Below are positions 1 to 7,323 of a stretch of 64,000 nucleotides of DNA, piece by piece (within the stretch, counting starts at the first letter, position 1; each line of letters starts with the position of its first letter). The position numbers and the translations under genes are program-made. The notes beneath the pieces were generated by a model. That model saw nothing but the letters and a program-made list of their open reading frames with translations, was not told where the DNA came from and searched no databases. Origin of the DNA: Novosphingobium clariflavum (lineage in GTDB: Bacteria; Pseudomonadota; Alphaproteobacteria; Sphingomonadales; Sphingomonadaceae); the NCBI RefSeq assembly GCF_026420865.1, contig NZ_JAPCWC010000014.1:1-64000 (forward strand). The letters run 5' to 3'.

Positions 1-171
1 CGTCCAAGTCCGCTGCGGGTGATCGGTGTCAAGGCTGCGATGGCCGGAGGGCATTACATTCTCGTCCGCGAAGTGGCGAAGCAAAGCCCAACTCTAGCGC
101 GGGTGATCTCCATCACGACTTTGGCCGCCCTCACAGGCGTCGTCGGCTATAACGCAACCGTCATATTTTGA
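1..171 (+). CDS. C-terminal fragment of an unknown gene
   Basis: An open frame enters from the left edge and ends at a TGA at 169-171, giving 56 residues with no start in view. The last 20 or so residues are hydrophobic (Ile/Thr/Leu/Ala-rich around residues 35-50), so it may end in a membrane segment. I do not recognise the family. The strong hairpin about 80 bases downstream would suit it as a terminator. Reading frame alone is modest evidence. Confidence 0.45.
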   Translation, partial: RPSPLRVIGVKAAMAGGHYILVREVAKQSPTLARVISITTLAALTGVVGYNATVIF

Positions 172-253
172 TGGCGGGCGAGCGCCAATGGATGTTTGGA
201 GCGCCGAATCTTCCACTACTTTGGAGCGCTTGATGCAAGCGCTTGAGTGCCGG

Positions 254-284
254 TGACGCCCCCGTCCAACAGGCGGGGGCGTCA
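254..284 (+). terminator. Strong GC hairpin, likely terminator
   Basis: A perfect 11-bp inverted repeat: arms 254-264 and 274-284, loop of 9 bases. The T run is weak (ATTGCT follows). Its position after the partial gene ending at 171 supports a terminator role for that transcript. Confidence 0.6.
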
Positions 285-555
285 TTGCTATCCCTCGGCG
301 CGAGCTTTCGCCTTTCTCGCCTGCGCCTTTTCATGTGGGTTTTGATGCGAATGCGGTCGGGCAACAGATGGGACCAAAAAATCGGCGGCCAATTCTCTGT
401 GAAGGGTTAGCAGCCGACGCAAGGTGAACGACAAATATCTCTGCGATTGCTGTCCCAATTTGCTAATCCGCAACCGGCCCCCTCTTGCGCAAGGGCCCTT
501 GCCTCCCTCCATCGCCAAGGGGCGCGCGACGCGTAGGTGAAGAGCAGTGAAGCCA

Positions 556-606
556 TTTCGAGAACCCGGGGGATCTCCTGAGTTTACCGAAGGGCCCCCG
601 GAATCC
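556..606. repeat. Dispersed palindromic repeat, copy 1
   Basis: The block runs from TTTCGAG through GGGGGATCTCCTGAG to CGAAGGGC. It closely matches 30816-30866, differing at a few bases in the middle. The core CTGAGCTTGTCGAAGG, clearest in copy 2, belongs to a very common intergenic repeat in GC-rich proteobacteria. Both copies lie near 3' ends of genes. Confidence 0.65.
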
Positions 607-678
607 TCGCTTACCTTCTTAAACCTGCCGCCGGTCTTACACCGCTCCCAGCATGCGCCGGGATGACGGTGCATCAAA

Positions 679-1080
679 TCAGCGACTGGCGGCTACTTCG
701 CGGTCGGCGTCGTAGCCGAGGTCGATGTCCTTCACATCGTAGGCGAACCAGGCGGCCTGGCCGTGGTCGTAGACCTGCACCACGCGGCCCGCCACTTGTG
801 CGGTGAAGGCGGTGGAGGAGCCGCGGTCGTAGCCTTGCGCCTTGGCGCCCTCGACTTCGAACGAGAGGTAGGTCTTGCCGCCGCCGTCGAAGAGTTCGGG
901 CAGGGTGCCGCCGAACATCGTCTCGCGCTCGCCGTCGAAGCCCTGAAGCTGGTTGTCGCGGCTTTCGGCGGCGATCCTGAGGTCGCGTCCTGCCGAGTGG
1001 TCGAACACGCCGGCGACCTTGCGGCGGGCGACGAAGGCGTAAGTGGCGGCGGCGATCAGGGCGCGGGTGTGAGCTAGCAT
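679..1080 (-). CDS. Conserved-looking hypothetical protein, 133 aa
   Basis: The frame is open upstream into the next gene, so I place the start at the ATG at 1080, 41 bases after the stop of the SPINDLY-like gene; an AGCAGGG stretch precedes it. The protein is acidic, with Gly/Asp-rich segments (FDGGGKTYLSF, YDHGQAAWFAYDVKDIDLGYD), no Cys and no clear membrane span. The N-terminus (MLAHTRALIAAATYAFVARRK) could be a weak signal or anchor. I do not recognise the family. Same strand and close spacing suggest co-transcription with the upstream TPR protein. Confidence 0.6.
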   Translation of the reverse strand: MLAHTRALIAAATYAFVARRKVAGVFDHSAGRDLRIAAESRDNQLQGFDGERETMFGGTLPELFDGGGKTYLSFEVEGAKAQGYDRGSSTAFTAQVAGRVVQVYDHGQAAWFAYDVKDIDLGYDADREVAASR

Positions 1081-1121
1081 GCCCTGCTTGTGGCATCCCA
1101 GGCGCCCCGGAGGCAAGCGGG

Positions 1122-3347
1122 CTATGCCACCTCGAAGTGATCGGGGGGCAGGCCGTCCAGACGGCGGCGGTGCATCGCGGTGAAGGCGGCTTCGAGGCGG
1201 CGGGTGTAGTCCGCCGTACGGAACAGCGGCGCGCTGGTGCGGCTCTGCGCCAACCGGGCGCGCAAGTCCGCGAGGCGCTGCGGATCGCGTGCCAGTGCCA
1301 GGGCGGTCTCTTCGTAGGCCCCGGCATCGCTCACCGCCATTTCGGGCAGGCCGACCGCGTGGACCAGACTGGTCGCCACCCGCGCGGCGAACTGGCGGCC
1401 GGTCAGCGTCAGGATCGGCAGGCCCGCCCAGAGCGCGTCGGACGCGGTGGTATGGGCGTTGACGTTGAAGGTATCGAGGAAAAGGTCGGCATGGGCGAGG
1501 CGGCCGAGGTGCTCCCCATGGGCAATGCCCTTGGTGAAGACCAGCCGCGCCGGATCGATGCCGTGGGCCTCGGCGTGGCGGCGCAGGTTCGCCTCCGCCC
1601 AGGCGTTGGAGCGCAGCAGCCAGAGCACGCTGCCGGGGACCTGCTCCAGCAGCCGCATCCAGATGGCGAACTCGGCCGGGCTGATCTTGTAGGTGTGGTT
1701 GAAGCAGCAGAACACGAAGCCGTCCTCCGGCAGCCCCCAGTGCGGGCGCGAGCGGGTGTCCGGGATGACCGCGCGGCGGTCGTCGTTGGCCTGATAGCAA
1801 CCCGCGAGGCGCACGATCTTCTCGCTGAACCCGGCCTCGCCGCCGGGAGGCAGCGCCACCGCGTCGGCCACGAAGTAGTCGATGCAGGGATGGCCGATGG
1901 TGCCGGGGTAGCCCATGTGGCTGACCTGCACGGGGGCAAGGCGCAGGCCGAACATCGCGCTGCGGGTGCCGCGCGTATAGCCCTTGAGGTCGACGGCGAT
2001 GTCCAGCCCGTCGTCGCGGGCGAGGTCTCGCACCTGCAGGTCGGTGAGGTGGCCGATCTCGGTGAAGGCGCCGGCATGGCGGCGCAGTTCGATGCGCGAG
2101 GCATCGCTTTCGGCGCGGGGGCCGTAGCTGTAGAGGCGGATGTCGAAGCGGCTGCGGTCATGCTCGCGAAACAGGCCGCTCATCAGGTACATCGTCGCAT
2201 GGTCGTGGAAGTCGGCAGAGAAGTAGCCGATGCGGATGCGGCCATCGGCTGACGGGGCAGGATCGGGCAGGGTTTCCGGAACGGCGCCGAACTTCACCGC
2301 CGCGCAGGCCAGCGAGCGGCGGTACTGGTGCTGCGGATCGTCGAGGAAGGGCAGCGCCGCAAAAGGCTGGACGGCGGCGGCGGCGGGGCCCTCGGTCAGG
2401 GCGAACTGGTCGCGGTGGCTCCAGTCGCAGACATGGGCTTCCTCGAAGAGCGCCTGAAGCAGGGCGGAACGGTCCGCCGGGTCCATCGCGAAGGCATGGC
2501 GGAAGGCGGCGATCGCCTCGGGTAGCGAACCTTTCAGCACCAGCGCCTTGCCCCGGTTGACGAGAGCCTGGCTATTGGCGGGATCAGCGGCGATCGCACG
2601 GTCATAGGCCTCGAGCGCCTCGTCGATCCGGTCCAGCAGCAGCAGTTCGCCGCCCATGTTGTTGTAGGCGTTCGAATGATCGGGCTTGAGGGTCACTGCC
2701 TTGCGGTAGGAATCGACCGCCGCCGCCCGCGCCCCCCGCTTCGCCCGCAAGTTGCCGAGGTTGTAATGCGCCTCGACATAGCCGGGATCGATCTTGACGG
2801 TTTCGGCGAACTCCACTTCGGCTTCGCGGGGGCGTCCGACCAGGTCCAGAAGGTTGCCAAGGTTGTAGCGCGCATCGGCATAGCGGGGGTGGCGCGCGAT
2901 CACCTCTCTGTAGGTGTTCTCGGCCTCCAGGGTGCGGTTCTGTCGCCGCAGGGTGATCGCCAGATTGTTGTAGCAGGCCGCCGCATCCGGGTCCGCGGCG
3001 ATGGCCCGGCGGAAGGCCGCTTCCGCCGCGGGCAAGACCCCCAGCGACAGCAGCGCCGCGCCTTGCAGGTTGTGGACGGTGAAGCTGCGCGGAAATTCCT
3101 CGGAAAGCCGGGCGCCCTGGCGCGCCGCATCGTCCATCGCCCCGGTCCGGTAGGCGGCGATCATCGCATCGAGGCGCTGGCGCGGCGGATCGGCGTCGAC
3201 CGCCTCCAGCGCCGCCAGCGCCGCGCGCGCGCGCGAATTGCGCGGGAAGCGGTAAAGCGCCTCGCGGTAGAGCGCCCGCGCCGCCTCCGTCTCGCCGCGC
3301 CGGGCCGCGCCCTTGGCCTTGATCATCAACGCTTCCAGCCCGCTCAC
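1122..3347 (-). CDS. TPR protein with SPINDLY/O-GlcNAc-transferase-like C-terminus
   Basis: 741 aa from a GTG at 3347 with a good upstream GGGAGG. Residues about 1-300 are tandem TPR units (repeated YNNLAITL, YNLGNLL, YNNMGGELLL). Residues about 330-720 match the glycosyltransferase family 41 (SPINDLY) domain, with IRIGYFSADFHDHATMYLMS, DLKGYTRGTR and VSHMGYPGTIGHPCIDYFVA. Members transfer sugars from nucleotide donors to proteins; in alphaproteobacteria some are linked to flagellin or surface glycosylation, but the substrate here cannot be told. Probably cytoplasmic: no signal peptide. It sits divergently from the ECF sigma gene and upstream of a small hypothetical on the same strand. Confidence 0.88.
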   Translation of the reverse strand: MSGLEALMIKAKGAARRGETEAARALYREALYRFPRNSRARAALAALEAVDADPPRQRLDAMIAAYRTGAMDDAARQGARLSEEFPRSFTVHNLQGAALLSLGVLPAAEAAFRRAIAADPDAAACYNNLAITLRRQNRTLEAENTYREVIARHPRYADARYNLGNLLDLVGRPREAEVEFAETVKIDPGYVEAHYNLGNLRAKRGARAAAVDSYRKAVTLKPDHSNAYNNMGGELLLLDRIDEALEAYDRAIAADPANSQALVNRGKALVLKGSLPEAIAAFRHAFAMDPADRSALLQALFEEAHVCDWSHRDQFALTEGPAAAAVQPFAALPFLDDPQHQYRRSLACAAVKFGAVPETLPDPAPSADGRIRIGYFSADFHDHATMYLMSGLFREHDRSRFDIRLYSYGPRAESDASRIELRRHAGAFTEIGHLTDLQVRDLARDDGLDIAVDLKGYTRGTRSAMFGLRLAPVQVSHMGYPGTIGHPCIDYFVADAVALPPGGEAGFSEKIVRLAGCYQANDDRRAVIPDTRSRPHWGLPEDGFVFCCFNHTYKISPAEFAIWMRLLEQVPGSVLWLLRSNAWAEANLRRHAEAHGIDPARLVFTKGIAHGEHLGRLAHADLFLDTFNVNAHTTASDALWAGLPILTLTGRQFAARVATSLVHAVGLPEMAVSDAGAYEETALALARDPQRLADLRARLAQSRTSAPLFRTADYTRRLEAAFTAMHRRRLDGLPPDHFEVA

Positions 3348-3473
3348 GCCCGCCTCCCTGCCTCTCGGTCCGCAGGGGTAGAGCTAGGCAGACAGGGTTC
3401 ACGGGCGGTGAGGATGCTTCTCCGCAAAACCCCCGAGGGATCAGAAAAAACCTCGCGCATCGCCTGCCCCGGT

Positions 3474-3499
3474 GTAACGTCGCGGGGTTCTGCCGCGAA
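3474..3499 (+). promoter_or_regulatory. ECF-type promoter upstream of the sigma factor
   Basis: GTAACG at 3474-3479, exactly 16 bases, then CGAA at 3496-3499. This is one base off the GTAACC-N16-CGAA motif I recall for the Caulobacter SigF/NrsF regulon, so autoregulation is likely. The expected transcription start falls at about 3505-3508, on top of the first possible start codon, so the message would be leaderless or nearly so. Confidence 0.7.
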
Positions 3500-3504
3500 C
3501 TCCC

Positions 3505-4056
3505 GTGGACATGTTGATGCGCACCGGTGAAACCGAACTCAGGGACTGGATGATCCGCGCCCTCGACGGCGACGGCAAAGCCTATGCCCGGCTGCTCGAT
3601 GCGCTGGTGCCGCGTCTGCGCGCCTTCTTCCGCCGCCGCATGGCCGGGCGCGACGACGATATCGAGGATCTCTTGCAGGAAACGCTGATCGCCTTGCACA
3701 CCCGCCGCATGACCTACGACCGCGCGCGCAGTTTCACCGGCTGGCTCTACGCGATCGCCCGCTACAAGATGATCGACCATTTCCGCCGCCAGGGCCGCAC
3801 CGTGCCGATAGAAGGACTGGAGGAGAGCCTCTCGATCGCCAGCTTCGAGGACGAAGTGGGCGCCGGCCTCGACACCGAGGCCCTGCTGGCGACGATCCCC
3901 GACAAGCAGGCCCGCGCCATCCGTGCGACGCGGATCGACGGCCTCTCCACCGCCGAGGCGGCCGAGCGCGAGGGGATGGGCGAATCCGACGTGAAAGTCT
4001 CCACCCATCGCGGCCTCAAGGCGCTGGCCGCGCGGGTGCGGGAGGCGATCCGATGA
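3505..4056 (+). CDS. ECF RNA polymerase sigma factor (SigF-like)
   Basis: 183 aa from a GTG at 3505; ATGs at 3511 and 3517 are equally possible. Region 2 (about residues 25-95) has DDDIEDLLQETLIALH and FTGWLYAIARYKMIDHFRR; region 4 (about 125-180) has the STAEAAEREGMGESDVKVSTHRG helix-turn-helix without its last residues being unusual. The stop overlaps the start of the next gene as ATGA, and that gene is an NrsF-type anti-sigma, which places it in the SigF/NrsF group known for metal and oxidative stress in Caulobacter. It probably drives its own promoter. Confidence 0.93.
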   Translation: MDMLMRTGETELRDWMIRALDGDGKAYARLLDALVPRLRAFFRRRMAGRDDDIEDLLQETLIALHTRRMTYDRARSFTGWLYAIARYKMIDHFRRQGRTVPIEGLEESLSIASFEDEVGAGLDTEALLATIPDKQARAIRATRIDGLSTAEAAEREGMGESDVKVSTHRGLKALAARVREAIR

Positions 4057-4721
4057 ACGGCCCGGCCAGCACCGAAAAGACCACCTGCGAATGCCTTGTC
4101 GCCTCGCTGAGCGCGGACTTGTGCGCGGTGCCGCGCCATGCCGCCGCGCGGCGCATCCTGACCGGGCTCGGGCTCGGCCTGCTGGCGACCGGGGCGGCGC
4201 TCGGGCTCGGGCTCGGCATCCGGCACGACCTGATGGCGGCGATGCACGGCGGCGGTTTCTGGATGAAGGCAGCCTATGCCGCCACGCTCGGCGCGCTCGG
4301 GCTGGCCGCCACCCTGCGCCTGGCACGGCCCGATTGCGGGCCGCAGCGCAAGCTCTGGCTGCTGCTCCTGCCCCTTGCGCTGCTCTCGGTCATGGCCACG
4401 GCGGAACTGCTGCACACGCCCCGCGCGCAGTGGCTCGACATGTGGCTCGGCCATAGCTGGAAGGCCTGCGCGGGCGTGGTGCTGCTGCTATCGCTGCCGA
4501 TCCTGACCGGGCTGCTCTGGGCCTTGAAGCGCCTCGCCCCCACCCGCCTCGCGCTGGCAGGGGCAACCGCCGGTCTTGCCGCCGGAGCCTGGGCCGCCTG
4601 CCTCTATTGCCTGCATTGCCCGGAAACCTCGGCGGTCTTCGTGCTGACCTGGTATTCGCTGGGTATCGCGCTCGCCACTGGCCTTGGCGCGCTGCTCGGT
4701 CCCCGCCTGTTGCGCTGGTAG
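4053..4721 (+). CDS. nrsF: NrsF-like (DUF1109) membrane anti-sigma factor
   Basis: 222 aa, translationally coupled to the sigma gene by an ATGA overlap. About six hydrophobic segments span residues 35-220, as in DUF1109 proteins, which hold the partner sigma at the inner membrane. Cysteines at 139, 183, 186 and 189 lie in or near the membrane part; 139 and 189 are 50 residues apart, the same spacing as two cysteines that I recall being needed for metal sensing by the Caulobacter homologue. An extra N-terminal CEC pair (12, 14) is also present. The symbol is given by family resemblance. Confidence 0.88.
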   Translation: MNGPASTEKTTCECLVASLSADLCAVPRHAAARRILTGLGLGLLATGAALGLGLGIRHDLMAAMHGGGFWMKAAYAATLGALGLAATLRLARPDCGPQRKLWLLLLPLALLSVMATAELLHTPRAQWLDMWLGHSWKACAGVVLLLSLPILTGLLWALKRLAPTRLALAGATAGLAAGAWAACLYCLHCPETSAVFVLTWYSLGIALATGLGALLGPRLLRW

Positions 4722-4753
4722 GCCGCCGGCACGGCAACGCCCGGACGCATCTG

Positions 4754-4784
4754 GAGGCGCCGGGCCTTGCAAACGCGGCGCCTC
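4754..4784 (+). terminator. Hairpin after nrsF
   Basis: Nine-bp inverted repeat (GAGGCGCCG at 4754-4762, CGGCGCCTC at 4776-4784) with a 13-base loop, 32 bases after the nrsF stop. The T run after it is poor, so the terminator call is moderate. Confidence 0.5.
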
Positions 4785-4828
4785 GTTCATGACCGCGGCA
4801 TGACCCAGGCGCGGCCGACAGGCCGTGC

Positions 4829-5040
4829 AACAACGCCGGCGTCTACAACGGCATCCGCACCTTCGCGCCGCACATGATCGCACGGCAATCGGGCCACATC
4901 GTCAACACCACATCGTCAACGCCACATCGATGAACGGCCTGAGCCCGTTCGCCAGCTTTGCCGCCTATTCGGCCAGCACGTTCGCGGTTCTTGGCCTGTC
5001 CGACGCCCTGCGCGAGGAACTCGCCCCGGCCATGCGTGAC
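4829..5040 (+). pseudogene. Remnant of a short-chain dehydrogenase/reductase gene
   Basis: Frame 2 reads NNAGVYNGIRTFAPHMI then GHIVN, the classic SDR NNAG strand and following segment; from about 4930 frame 1 continues as MNGLSPFASFAAYSASTFAV then LGLSDALREEL, the SDR active-site helix region. The frame change falls in a duplicated ACATCGTCAAC(A/G)CC tract (about 4897-4925). The catalytic YxxxK has become YSAST, with Thr for Lys. The NAD-binding N-terminus and the C-terminal third are missing. It is a decayed fragment. Confidence 0.8.
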
Positions 5041-5154
5041 AGAGATCACGCAGGGAACATGCGCGATCGGATAGACCGACGATTATTTGGCATCCCATTC
5101 CAAAGATCAGAATACCGAAACATCTTGCGACATTTAGAGATGGACGAAAAGTAA

Positions 5155-5673
5155 TATTGAAAGGATTCACCCAATCCAATCCCGCCGCCATTTGGCCGGA
5201 CCTTCCCTGCGAATGCGCAGGCCACAACATTCGCATGTCCCCTGGAAATGCGAACCATCCCAGACCGCCTTGCGACGATCAGGCACATGACGATTGAATT
5301 TGCACCTAAGTGTTTGAGGTAAAAGGTCCATAGTATTCACCCATCAGGTGGTTACCTGTTCCGGCCGCTTATTGCTGCATTGCACCCTAAACGCTTATAA
5401 AATCCCGTCTAATCCAGGAATAGCAGGCGAAATCGATTCGCCGCAATGCAAAAATTCTGGACAACACCGAATACGAGAGTTATTTTCAAATTAAATTAAG
5501 AATAACAGTCAAACGATCACTCGCGGTCGCGCAAAGGCGGGTTAACTAACAAGTAAACCCGCCATCTCGAAATAACGACGAGCGCGCAAGCATTCGCCGT
5601 TTCGATAGGCCGGCGGATGAGCCCTCCTAACGCAAATGCGCCGGCCTATCGTTCCGAATCATGGAGTTTAGAT
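5155..5673. other. AT-richer intergenic region with two inverted repeats
   Basis: Roughly 500 bases with clearly lower GC than the surroundings and no supportable gene. Two structures stand out. An 8-bp stem occupies 5536-5543/5556-5563. A perfect 13-bp inverted repeat sits at 5603-5615/5639-5651 with a 23-base loop, just ahead of the ribosome binding site of the small gene at 5674. Confidence 0.6.
5603..5651. promoter_or_regulatory. Perfect 13-bp inverted repeat in a leader
   Basis: CGATAGGCCGGCG at 5603-5615 and its exact reverse complement at 5639-5651. It ends 12 bases before the GGAG of the downstream small gene, so it could be an operator or a leader stem-loop affecting that gene. Function not known. 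Confidence 0.5.
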
Positions 5674-5862
5674 ATGCCGCAAACCATTCAGGATCTTACA
5701 GAAAGCCGGCAAAGGGCCATGCACCGCCTGCATTTGCTGGAAAGCGGGGAAATGAGCGTCCGCTGCCTCAGGACCGCCCTTCTCGACAACAGCACCGCTA
5801 TTGCCGCCGCCCGCAACCAGATCGCCAGACTCGACGCAGCACTGGCCCAGCGCGCGCGCTAG
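5674..5862 (+). CDS. Small coiled-coil-like protein, 62 aa
   Basis: Start chosen at the ATG at 5674 because GGAG lies at a normal distance upstream (about 5663-5666); the open frame continues upstream but has no better signal. The sequence is charged and helical, rich in Arg, Ala and Leu (NQIARLDAALAQRAR at the end), with one Cys and no membrane span. I do not recognise it. The TAG stop lies inside the left arm of the palindromic repeat at 5859-5966, so that repeat forms the 3' end of the transcript. Confidence 0.6.
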   Translation: MPQTIQDLTESRQRAMHRLHLLESGEMSVRCLRTALLDNSTAIAAARNQIARLDAALAQRAR

Positions 5863-5966
5863 AGCAGTTTCCGATCCGACCGCATCGGATCAACTACTCT
5901 AAGATTTTGGTTTTCCGCGTTTTTCCGAGTCATCAGGTGATTCCACCTGATTAGAAAACGCTCTAG
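5859..5966. repeat. About 108-bp palindromic repeat element
   Basis: Outer arms CTAGAGCAGTTTC (left) and GAAAACGCTCTAG (right) are near-perfect reverse complements. Inside is a smaller palindrome ATCAGGTG...CACCTGAT. Elements of this form (AGAGC...GCTCT, about 100 bp) are scattered through alphaproteobacterial genomes between genes. Here it provides the stop codon of the preceding small gene. Confidence 0.7.
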
Positions 5967-6074
5967 TGAATGGATTTTGACATTTGCGCCCCGGTTGCAC
6001 GCGCGAGAGGCTTGAGAGAGATCCCCTCTTCCTGCACCCCTCGCGCCGCATCGGGACGCAAATGAAATCCCTGA

Positions 6075-7301
6075 TCAGGGCGTCAGCGTCACCATGACAA
6101 CGCCGTGAGGCTCTACCGTCGCCGCATAGCTGCCTTTCATCGCACCGAGATCACGGTGCGCCCACAGGTCGCGCAGCTTGAGCGACTGGCCGGCCGGATA
6201 GTCCAACTGCGCCCAGTTCACTGTCAGCCTCACCGGTGTCTCGCCGCGGTTGAACAGCAGCGCGGCGCGCTTTCCATCGGCCAGTGTGCGGACCCAGACT
6301 TCGCCGTTTCCATCCTTGGCCACGCGGCGCCCCTGGCGGCCCAGCCGGTCCTGATCGACCGCGATGACGTCGCTGTTGAGCAGGATCGCCCTGGTCTCCT
6401 CGCTCATGTTCGCCACGTCGTTACCGGCGATCAGCGGCGAGGCCATCATCGCCCAGAGCGAGAAGTGGCTGCGGTATTCGGTGGTGGTCATGCCGCCGTT
6501 GCCGACTTCAAGCATGTCCGGATCGTTCCAGTGCCCCGGCGCAGCGTAGGGCCAGAGCGGCTCGTTGAGATCGACGATGTCGAGCATGCCGAGCGCATAG
6601 CCATGCTTGCCCGACCACTTGTCGGTGATGTCCGCGGTAGTGCGCCAGATGTTGCCGATCTTCGAGGCCCAGAGCCAGGGCTTGTTGGTGCCCCATTCGC
6701 ACAGCGAGAGCAGCACGTCGCGCCCGGTGGAGCGCAGCGCGTCGGACATCAGCGCATAGGCTTCCTCGGCATTGCGGCTGCCGGTGCTGCACCAGTCGTA
6801 CTTGAGGTAATCCACCCCCCACGAGGCATAGGTGATCGCGTCCTGGTACTCGTGCCCCTGGCTACCCGGACGGCCGCCGCACGTCTTGGTGCCGGCGTCC
6901 GAATAGATGCCGAACTTGAGGCCTTTCGAGTGGACGTAATCCGCCAGTGCCTTGATGCCCGAGGGGAAAGCCTTGGCATTGGCGGTGATGAAGCCCCTGG
7001 CATCACGCTCGCCGTGCCAGCAGTCGTCGATCACGAGGTAGGTGTAGCCCGCCTGCTTCATGCCATTGGCGACCAGCGCATCGGCCGTGTCACGGATGGT
7101 CTTTTCCGAGATGTTGCAGGCGAACTTGTTCCAGCTGTTCCAGCCCATCGGCGGCGTCTGCGCGAGGCCGTTGGCAACGCGCGTCGGGTCCTGCGAGGGC
7201 GGCAGGCGGTTCTGGTCCACTTCCTCCGCCAGCGCCGGATTGGTGAGAGCCACAGGGGCAAGGCTCAGGGCGAGCGCAGCGAATTTCGCAAGTCGCGACA
7301 T
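6075..7301 (-). CDS. GH27 alpha-galactosidase, secreted
   Basis: 408 aa from the ATG at 7301; a longer frame upstream has no better start. Residues 1-25 form a signal peptide ending ALA-EE. The catalytic (beta/alpha)8 barrel begins at TPPMGWNSWNKFACN. The nucleophile is D169 in YLKYDWC and the acid/base is D224 in TTADITD, both at the positions expected from human alpha-Gal A. A C-terminal beta domain follows from about residue 310. It removes terminal alpha-galactose, as found on galactomannan side chains. It is the last gene of the TonB receptor operon, 22 bases after the GH3 gene. Confidence 0.93.
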   Translation of the reverse strand: MSRLAKFAALALSLAPVALTNPALAEEVDQNRLPPSQDPTRVANGLAQTPPMGWNSWNKFACNISEKTIRDTADALVANGMKQAGYTYLVIDDCWHGERDARGFITANAKAFPSGIKALADYVHSKGLKFGIYSDAGTKTCGGRPGSQGHEYQDAITYASWGVDYLKYDWCSTGSRNAEEAYALMSDALRSTGRDVLLSLCEWGTNKPWLWASKIGNIWRTTADITDKWSGKHGYALGMLDIVDLNEPLWPYAAPGHWNDPDMLEVGNGGMTTTEYRSHFSLWAMMASPLIAGNDVANMSEETRAILLNSDVIAVDQDRLGRQGRRVAKDGNGEVWVRTLADGKRAALLFNRGETPVRLTVNWAQLDYPAGQSLKLRDLWAHRDLGAMKGSYAATVEPHGVVMVTLTP

Positions 7302-7323
7302 GGGGGAATTCTCTCTTGAAAAC

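Larger units (their letters stand above)
172..678. other. Gene-poor stretch with a hairpin and a repeat
   Basis: About 500 bases without a convincing gene. It contains the terminator hairpin at 254-284 and copy 1 of a dispersed repeat at 556-606. The open frames crossing it have no recognisable content and overlap each other on one strand. Confidence 0.6.

Noticed and set aside
4741..4828. Possible start of the SDR gene
   Set aside because: No NAD-binding TGxxxGxG segment is found upstream, so only the remnant is annotated.
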